Assembly: GCA_946122785.1 (NCBI GenBank)
Contig: CAMGYJ010000009.1
Location: 11,872,937 to 11,936,936 of the forward strand
Length of the DNA stretch: 64,000 bases
Direction: 5' to 3'
Source of the DNA: Linum tenue
Lineage: Eukaryota; Streptophyta; Magnoliopsida; Malpighiales; Linaceae
Part shown: positions 57,635 to 64,000 of the stretch, piece by piece
Layout: every line of letters begins with the position of its first letter
How positions within the stretch are numbered: position 1 is the stretch's first letter
The notes under the pieces: model-generated
Told to the model about the DNA's origin: nothing
Seen by the model: only the letters and a program-made list of their open reading frames with translations
Database searches by the model: none
Position numbers and translations under genes: made by a program

Positions 57635-58034
57635 GTACAAACGTCGTGCTGCTTTCAAGGATGATCCTTTCTCATGGTGTCGAAACACGAACCGTCCTAT
57701 GTTTGAGTTCGAGTCGCTGTGATTAGACATTGTTTAGGAATTGGGGATTTCACTAAAGCCGTTACAAGATTGAATGTTGTTCTGTTGCAGGACATTGGCT
57801 GCAAGCGCCCTCAGGCTGTATTTGAAGAGTAGTGCTGGCCTGTTATTAATAACTGATCGAAGTACTCTAAAAATCCTAAAACATAAAGCTATGTATTACC
57901 AAAACGGCACAACATTGTCAGCTTGCGCCCTGATCATTTTGTCAAAACGACGCACGCAAATTACAGCTAGTTAACTTGTGTAAGACGGTAAGAGTGAGAA
58001 TCAATCAAAAGAATGAAAACAAAAAAAGTAATTA
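57635..58034. other. Convergent 3' regions of the TOL and DUF620 genes
   Basis: The two genes end tail to tail with 400 bases between the stop codons, so their 3' UTRs may overlap. No other feature is seen. Confidence 0.55.
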
Positions 58035-59431
58035 TCACCGGTGGTGTTTCTTCTCCTTCTTCTCTTTATGTTTCTTGTGTTTTTCTTTCTTCTCCTTTTT
58101 CTCCTTCTTTTTACTGGGGGTAACAACCAGATCGGCCGGCGGCAAGAAGTTCTCGGCGGTCAGTCCCCAGACATTGAAATCGACCTCGTCGATCTTCCAA
58201 GTCTCCCGAATCTCCCTCTTGTGGTTCGCCGACTGCTCGCCGTAGCGGTAGACTGTGACCCTGGTCTTGCCGCTGTGGGCAATATTGACACCTTCGACGT
58301 ACTTGTAATCCTCCATCACCGACTCCATGCTGGTCTCCCAGAAGACGTCGTAGTCGTCTTTGGTCCTCATCCGCAGCAGCCGGGAGTCCTCGAACTGGAC
58401 CAGAAGCCCAGACCTCTGGCTGAAGTAGCCCCAAATCGTGTGGTGGATGATCTCGAAGTTGGGCCCGCTCTGCGCTTCTCGGATCGCCGGGCTCGTCTCC
58501 AGCTTCAGTATGAAGCAATCCTCGTTGTCGATTATCTTCTCCCCGATGCACGTCGCGTCGGCGAACAGGTTCGCCGTCGACCTCGGATCTAACCCCTGAA
58601 ATTAGAAAAAAAAGGGATTATGACGAATCGCTAGAAATTGGGGGGTGGAAAACGGGAAATGGTGGGGAAATTGGTGATTGCCTGGAGGAAGCGGCGGAGT
58701 GGGCGGGGAGATCCTCTGGAAATTGGGGTTTGCTGGTTGGAAGAATGCCTCCAGGAGAGCTTCCCGTTGCTTCCGCAGATGACTTTACACCCGGAAACCA
58801 CCAGCTCCAAGATCCACAGGTCCGGATCTTTCTGCCACAGGACGAACCCGCCGGCTTCCTCTGTGTTCTTCACGTTGATGGTCTGGTCCCCTTGATGGAA
58901 CTCCGACGCGCAGATCTTCACCGACCCGATCACGCACATGCTGTGCACCGCGTTCAGCGCCGGCTGGCCTCCCGTCGCAGCTATGTACTGATGCAAGATG
59001 TACTTGGCCGTCGACGCTTGCTGCATGCGCAACCCACAACAACAACAACAAGTAGGGAACGATCAGCACCGAAAGTGTTCGACGAAATGCCTGAACGAAA
59101 AAAATAAAATAAAACAACGAGCGAGGAAATCGAACTCTCTGACAATGGATGAATCTCGGACGGCCTTGTGGACGGCGTGGCCGACTTGAACCTGAAGAGG
59201 GATGAGGGGAGATCCGACGAGGTAGAGAAGGAAGCGGAGCTCGTTGATCCGGCTGGCGATGACGGGCTGGGACCATTTGTCGGAAGTCTGTGCTCTCATC
59301 CAGCTGAGCATGTTCTGCAGTCGCAGCGTGGTGTTGCTTCCCATGCCGGTGAACATCTCTTCAGGGATCGGGATCTCGAGGACCGTCTCGAGCCCGTCGT
59401 CTTTGTCGATGTTTGGGCACAATTTCCTCAT
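58035..59431 (-). CDS. DUF620 family protein
   Basis: Three exons (59431-59144, 59020-58682, 58595-58035) give 395 residues. The start MRKLCPNIDKDDGLETVLEI and the blocks MLSWMRAQTSDKWSQPVI, STAKYILHQYIAATGGQPAL, VLWQKDPDLWILELVVSGCK and GLDPRSTANLFADATCIGE follow the family order exactly. The C-terminus is a run of Lys/Glu/His repeats (about 25 residues). The biochemical role of DUF620 is unknown; the middle looks like a lipid-binding or LolA-like beta fold, which is only an impression. Intron 2 has a GC donor (CAG|GCAATC). The gene is convergent with TOL. Confidence 0.93.
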
Positions 59432-59841
59432 GTAAGAATGCTTGTTTTGTTTGTAATTTTTTTTTTTTGCTCTCCTCTTTCTCCTGTAAACTATGAAGGG
59501 CGAAGTTTTTCTTTGTTGTTTTCTTGTTACAGGAAAGGGTGGAAATGCAGAAAGAGTGAGAAGGGAGAGCATTAGATTCAGGAGGAAAAATTCAATTGTC
59601 GGGGAAGATGGGGGGGATCAGGTGGCTCCCCTTGCTTCTAGCTCTTGTGTGGTTTCGTTTGATTTTCTGATAATTCATGAATTATTTCAAATATGAAGAA
59701 AAAAATTGCCAAAATTAAATTTCAATGAGACCAAATTGAAACAAAACAAACTTTTAGTACTATTCTAATCATCATTTTCTTCTTCTTTATTTTTTTGTTA
59801 GACCCTATCGTTATTTTGAGACTTGTCAATATGTCAAGCAA
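59432..59841 (-). promoter_or_regulatory. Upstream region of the DUF620 gene
   Basis: A T-run lies at 59458-59468 and AT-rich DNA follows beyond 59650. No TATA box or repeat boundary is obvious before 59842. Confidence 0.35.
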
Positions 59842-60003
59842 TGTAGTCAAAAGCGCGTTTCTACGTAGAAGTGGTTTGATAATATAAAAGCGTAAAATCG
59901 TAAGTTTTTAAACTTTGGTCGTTTGCTTGAAGGTTTTGGTGATGGATTTGGTCATGAAAATATATCCATCATGGACTTGAACCGAAATCCATCGTTTGCC
60001 TTA

Positions 60004-60864
60004 CAGCCTGTTTGGATACAATTCCGAAAGAAATGGAAATGGAAATGGAATTCAATTTTTTATTTTTATAGAATTCCATTTCCAATTCTAGTGTTTGGTA
60101 TAATTCCTACAACTATGGAAATGAATTGCACTTTTAACCATAATGAATAATGTAATATGTTTGTTTTATTTTGGGAAATGAAATATGAATGAGAGAGAAA
60201 GAGAGTAAAATGATAGTGGGTCAACAAAATAATAAAAAGTATTAATGGGTCCCACTAATTCCATCTTCATTCTCTCACAGCCTGTTTGGATACAATTCCG
60301 GAAGAAATGGAAATGGAAATGAAATTCAATTTTTTATTTTTATAGAATTCCATTTCCAATTCTAGTGTTTGGTATAATTCCTACAACTATGGAAATGAAT
60401 TGCACTTTTAACCATAATGAATAATGTAATATGTTTGTTTTATTTTGGGAAATGAAATATGAATGAGAGAGAAAGAGAGTAAAATGATAGTGGGTCAACA
60501 AAATAATAAAAAGTATTGATGGGTCCCACTAATTCCATCTTCATTCTCTCAATTCCTATCACTTTTGATAGGAATTGTAATTCCCATATTGTAGACCCAT
60601 TGGAATTCAATTCTCAACCTTTTTATTATTCCAAACATAATATATGGAAATGGAATTGGAAATGGAATTCCAATTCCTTACTTTTTTGTCAATCCAAACA
60701 GGCTGTCAATTCCTATCACTTTTGATAGGAATTGTAATTCCCATATTTTAGACTCATTGGAATTCAATTCTCAACCTTTTTATTATTCCAAACATAATAT
60801 ATATGGAAATGGAATTGGAAATGGAATTCCAATTCCTTACTTTTTTGTCAATCCAAACAGGCTT
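60004..60864. mobile_element. MITE (outer copy) interrupted by its own twin
   Basis: The element begins cagcctgtttggatacaatt and ends aatccaaacaggctt. With the inner copy removed it is about 430 bases. Its left half (60004-60277) and right half (60709-60864) each have a near-identical partner in the inner copy. The family resembles small TIR MITEs with 3-base duplications, but its own flanking duplication is not clear. Confidence 0.85.
60278..60705. mobile_element. MITE (inner copy), inserted in the outer copy
   Basis: This 428-base element has 14-base inverted ends (cagcctgtttggat and atccaaacaggctg, with one mismatch at most) and a tca duplication on both sides (60275-60277 and 60706-60708). 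Its internal junction shows the uninterrupted form of the site it occupies in the outer copy. A 3-base duplication points to the PIF/Harbinger or CACTA groups. Confidence 0.9.
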
Positions 60865-61840
60865 TGAGGGAATTAGGTAGATGGAATTTGTGGGCCCCAC
60901 CACTTTTGGGGTTCCAGATCCGTGGACCCCACGGACTTGGAAGTTCCACCTCTTGAGGTGGAATTTGGGTGATGGATTAAAATCCATGATTATTTCTTTA
61001 ATTACAAATTTGTCCTACTTTAATTCAATGGTCATGCAACGGTAAACTTTTATAATTTCGTATTTTATAAATATGAGAATTTATCATTTCATTTTGTAAT
61101 ATCGTATTTTATTTAAATATGAATGTATATGTGATTTGTTAGATTCACCTAGAAACACTTTATGCTCATCTTCTACATTATTACTTGATTGATTGTCGGA
61201 TTCCATATCGGTGAGTTAGCATGAAGATGATGAGTTGTAGCAATAAAGCGAGCAATTGGCTGCAATTGATACATAATATTGCGTACATTATTAGATGAAT
61301 TGTTTCTTTATGAAGGATTATTAGATGAATTTTTAATTAGTGCCAAGATGAATTGTTAATTAGTGCCAAATTGTAATACATTTCTATATTTGTAGTTGAA
61401 TTATTAATCCACATAGTGGTAAAGAGTTTAAAATTTCTTTTTATGTTTTAGATTAGTTTTAAATGAAGGATTTGGATTATAATATAGAAATATAATTAAA
61501 TAAGGGTAACTAGGTAATTTGTATTTAATATCCACAAATCTAATCAAACAAAGTCCATAATCAAATCCATCAAGCAAACAATAGACTTGTTCGAATCCAT
61601 AATGCCACCAAATCCATCATATATCCATGGTTTTCCAAAACCCAGGTTTTACTAAAACCCTCATTTTTCAAATCCATGAAGCAAACCCTCGTTTTTAACT
61701 ACATTAGTTATAAAAAATGAAGATTATGCGTAGAAATATTTTGGTGACCTAGAAACGTAAAATCATAAGTTTTTAAACTTTTAAATACGATTTTGACTAC
61801 ATTGAATTCAAGAACTCTCTTCTATGACCTGCTGGTCTTC
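60865..61840. other. AT-rich flank of the MITE nest
   Basis: The stretch 60865-61010 (ggggccccaccac words, aggtggaat) and the stretch 61560-61690 (aaatccatca repeats) are probably the interior and end of an older MITE. No gene is seen. Confidence 0.35.
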
Positions 61841-61892
61841 GTATCCACAACTTCCTCAATATTACAGGGGTTTACTTGCACTCCCTAGTAAG

Positions 61893-62018
61893 TAGTAAGA
61901 TATGACATGTCTTAAATACTCCACCACTTTGAATTTCAAAAAGCACACTTCAATATCTTGACAAAGAAATGGTTCTCTCTCTGAATATCATCAACTACTG
62001 CAAATGTTCTTCTCACGT
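61893..62018. repeat. First copy of a 126-base direct duplication
   Basis: The sequence from tagtaagatatgacatgtc to tcttctcacgt is repeated at 62059-62183 with a single one-base difference. Confidence 0.92.
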
Positions 62019-62058
62019 GGTTCAACCGGTGGCAAGCCGGCCGGCGTGACAACCATGC

Positions 62059-62183
62059 TAGTAAGATATGACATGTCTTAAATACTCCACCACTTTGAAT
62101 TTCAAAAAGCACACTTCAATATCTTGACAAAGAAATGGTTCTCTCTCTGAATATCATCAACTACTGAAATGTTCTTCTCACGT
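62059..62183. repeat. Second copy of the 126-base direct duplication
   Basis: The copy is identical to 61893-62018 except for one missing base (ctactgaaatg instead of ctactgcaaatg). The 40-base spacer contains ccggtggcaagccggccgg, which is GC-rich against an AT-rich background. Confidence 0.92.
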
Positions 62184-62859
62184 CGGGCTATAAACCAACT
62201 TGATCTTGGTGCAACATTTATCAGCCAACAGAGTCTAGTGATCTCTGCCTCCCCTAGCAACTCGAGCTCCTCCAGTATGTAAGTCTCGTGGGCGTGATTA
62301 GTGTAGTCAAAATTGTGATTACATGAAATTTAAAATGGCGTGAAATCAAAACCGTAGATTAAAATCATAAAATCGTAAATTTTTTAAATTTCAGGTAGAT
62401 ACTAACACTTAAAACACTAGATGATATCAATAATGCATGTCCTAGATAATACCCAAACACATATTTCCTATTCTGGTTAATAATTAAGAGTGAACTCATC
62501 AATTCATTATGATTAATACTAGCACTTAAGTTCTTAATATCACCATCTCAGTCATTCTCATTGCCGTAATTCAGTCAATTACTTAGAATTCTTATTGAGT
62601 TGCTTGGGCAACAATATCATTAAACTCGGGATTATTTAAAGTATTGACACGTGACTAGCGATCGTAATAAAGCGACTAAGTAACAACTTTCAATGTTGAC
62701 CAGAGACAAGAGAGTGACTAACTATATCAGTGGACAGTGGGGACATTACCCTCATGTTAGTACAATTACACATGAAAGTTTCTAAAACGATAAAAATCCA
62801 TTGGTTTACGAATGTGAGTAATTATTATTTTAACAGATTTTGTGAGTAATTAGTATTTT
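62184..62859. other. Intergenic DNA
   Basis: No gene is recognised. The block 62305-62395 (tgtagtcaaaattg, aaatcataaaatcgtaaatt) is related to the repeats bordering the MITE nest. Confidence 0.4.
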
Positions 62860-64000
62860 GTTGATGTGACTTGAATCGGACTATCAGCCGCTACGACTGG
62901 TAATCGGGGGTCTTGCTGTCCAGTTAGCGAGTGGGGTCCAGGGGCAACGCCCCGGTGGGGGTGCGGGGGCAACGCCCACGGCCCACGGTGTATGGGCTGA
63001 ATGTTATTAGGGTGTCCTGTTTATTATCATGTGGATGAGGGTAAGCTGAACCCAAGGGCAAAGAAGGGTGTATTTGTGGGTTACGGAGATGGAGTTAAAG
63101 GATTTCGAGTCTGGTCGCCTTCTGAGCATCGAGTTATACTCAGCAGAAATGTGATATTTGATGAGAAGTCTATGTTTAACCCCATGTTGAAGGTTACTGT
63201 TGTTGAAGGTAGCAGGAATGTTGATAAGCAGGTGGAGCTGCAAACTCTCAATGAGAGTGAGTTTGAGCACCAAGGTGGAGAAGATCAACATGATGAGGAT
63301 GTCTCTGCAGAGCCAGAAACTTCAGAGTCCAGTGCACGAGCTCAACAGTCTATTGCTTCTGGTAGACCGAAGAGAGCGACTGTAGGAGTACCTCCACAGA
63401 GGTATGGCTTCGAGGACATGGTGGCGTATTCATTTCAGGTTGCTGAAGAAGTAGATGCAGGTGAGCCACAGTCCTATAGAGAAGCAGTTTCGGGTGGCGA
63501 AGCTGATCAGTGGCTTGCCGCAATGGGAGATGAGATGGGATCCCATGATAGGAATCAGACTTGGGAGCTAGTCAAACGACCACAGGGAAGGAAGATTGTT
63601 ACAAACAAGTGGATCTACAAGAAGAAGGAAGGAATCACTTCTAAAGAGGGCATGAAATTTAAAGCTCGGGTGGTTGCAAGAGACTTCTCGCAGAGGGAAG
63701 GAGTTGACTACAATGAGATTTTCTCACCAGTGGTCAGACATACTTCGATCAGAGTGCTACTGGCAATAGTAGCACATTATGACTTGGAGCTCGAGCAGCT
63801 AGATGTGAAGACAGCTTTCCTACATGGAGAGTTGGAAGAAGAAATTTACATGACTCGGCCAGAAGGATTCGAGGTTCCGGGAAAAGAAGACTATGTTTGT
63901 AAGCTGAAGAAGTCCTTGTATGGACTTAAGCAATCTCCGAGGCAGTGGTACAAGAGATTTGACAGTTACATGCTTGAGCTGGGCTACAACAGAAGTCCAT
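62860..64000 (+). mobile_element. Ty1/copia retrotransposon, internally deleted
   Basis: A GC-rich block (about 62880-62990, ggggcaacgcc repeated) resembles LTR sequence of copia elements and is followed at once by the C-terminal end of integrase. So gag, protease and most of integrase are missing. The polyprotein frame is then open to the window edge. The lineage resembles Tork/Tnt1 from the integrase tail (KLNPRAKKGVFVGYGDGVKG). Confidence 0.75.
63001..64000 (+). CDS. Copia polyprotein fragment: integrase tail and reverse transcriptase
   Basis: The frame from 63001 (just after a TGA) reads 333 codons without a stop to the end of the window. First comes the integrase C-terminal domain (about residues 5-60), then an acidic linker with a Gly-Arg-Pro-Lys-Arg motif. 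The RT follows: WLAAMGDEMGS, NKWIYKKKEG, ARVVARDFSQREGVDYNEIF, LDVKTAFLHGELEEEIYM and KLKKSLYGLKQSPRQWY. The catalytic YxDD box lies beyond the window. The first ATG is probably accidental, since the original frame came from further upstream in an intact element. Confidence 0.88.
   Translation, partial: MLLGCPVYYHVDEGKLNPRAKKGVFVGYGDGVKGFRVWSPSEHRVILSRNVIFDEKSMFNPMLKVTVVEGSRNVDKQVELQTLNESEFEHQGGEDQHDEDVSAEPETSESSARAQQSIASGRPKRATVGVPPQRYGFEDMVAYSFQVAEEVDAGEPQSYREAVSGGEADQWLAAMGDEMGSHDRNQTWELVKRPQGRKIVTNKWIYKKKEGITSKEGMKFKARVVARDFSQREGVDYNEIFSPVVRHTSIRVLLAIVAHYDLELEQLDVKTAFLHGELEEEIYMTRPEGFEVPGKEDYVCKLKKSLYGLKQSPRQWYKRFDSYMLELGYNRSP

Larger units (their letters stand above)
59842..61804. mobile_element. 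Possible outer element of the MITE nest
   Basis: The words tgtagtcaaaagcg (59842) and cgattttgactaca (ending 61804) are near-inverted. The block cgtaaaatcrtaagttttta occurs close to both ends in direct orientation (about 59891 and 61758), and a relative lies at about 62305-62395. Between them, gtttgctt at 59921 and aagcaaac near 61685 look like the ends of a second layer. No TSD was found, so these two layers are tentative. Confidence 0.4.

Noticed and set aside
58041..58592. Plus-strand 183-codon frame
   Set aside because: It is antisense to the last exon of the DUF620 gene.
61893..62183. CRISPR-like repeat-spacer-repeat
   Set aside because: There are only two 126-base copies in plant DNA, far longer than any CRISPR repeat.

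Overview
The window is a piece of plant nuclear DNA, most likely from a eudicot. Genes are split by GT-AG introns, intergenic DNA is AT-rich, and the recognisable genes are plant-type: a chromomethylase, a PERK receptor kinase, the plant-specific TFIIB-related protein PBRP, a TOL-type VHS-GAT protein, DUF620 and DUF1195 proteins and F-box proteins. The species cannot be named from the sequence. I rebuilt the exons by reading splice sites and reading frames by eye. Every multi-exon model closes in phase, but single junctions may be off by one base.

Layout. 1-1883 (-): 5' end of a Ty3/gypsy LTR retrotransposon (LTR, leader, open gag running off the left edge). 2485-8503 (-): CMT3-like chromomethylase, 21 exons. 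8930-9183: tRNA-derived SINE just upstream of it. 9473-13416: Mutator-like element (MULE) carrying a decayed plant mobile domain (PMD) gene, itself interrupted by a small hAT element. 15204-19202 (-): U1 snRNP 70K. 19.4-25.7 kb: gene-poor DNA holding a TRIM-like mini-retrotransposon, a LINE ORF1 relic and a 0.93 kb hAT element. 25780-28860 (-): PERK kinase. 30459-31922 (-): F-box gene. 33.4-36.1 kb (+): 5'-truncated LINE split by a 787 bp hAT element. 39314-42088: MULE with a second MULE inside it and a candidate captured glutaredoxin-family gene fragment. 42355-43464 (-): second F-box gene, a paralogue of the first. 45164-47047 (-): PBRP. 47655-49731 (-): DUF1195 membrane protein. 50.2-54.7 kb: MULE-end relic, LINE relic and three hAT elements. 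55342-57634 (+): TOL/TOM1-like. 58035-59431 (-): DUF620 protein with a GC-AG intron. 59.8-61.8 kb: nested MITEs, including one inserted into its own twin. 61.9-62.2 kb: a 126 bp direct duplication. 62.9-64.0 kb (+): truncated Ty1/copia polyprotein running off the right edge.

How the genes relate. No metabolic cluster or operon-like unit is present; the genes are ordinary housekeeping and regulatory genes (DNA methylation, splicing, transcription, endosomal sorting, cell-wall signalling, ubiquitin ligase adaptors). PBRP next to the DUF1195 gene matches, from memory, adjacent Arabidopsis genes and looks like conserved microsynteny. The most informative content is the transposon record: at least eight insertions can be dated relative to one another from nesting and target-site duplications (TSDs), and two MULEs carry host-gene-like sequence.
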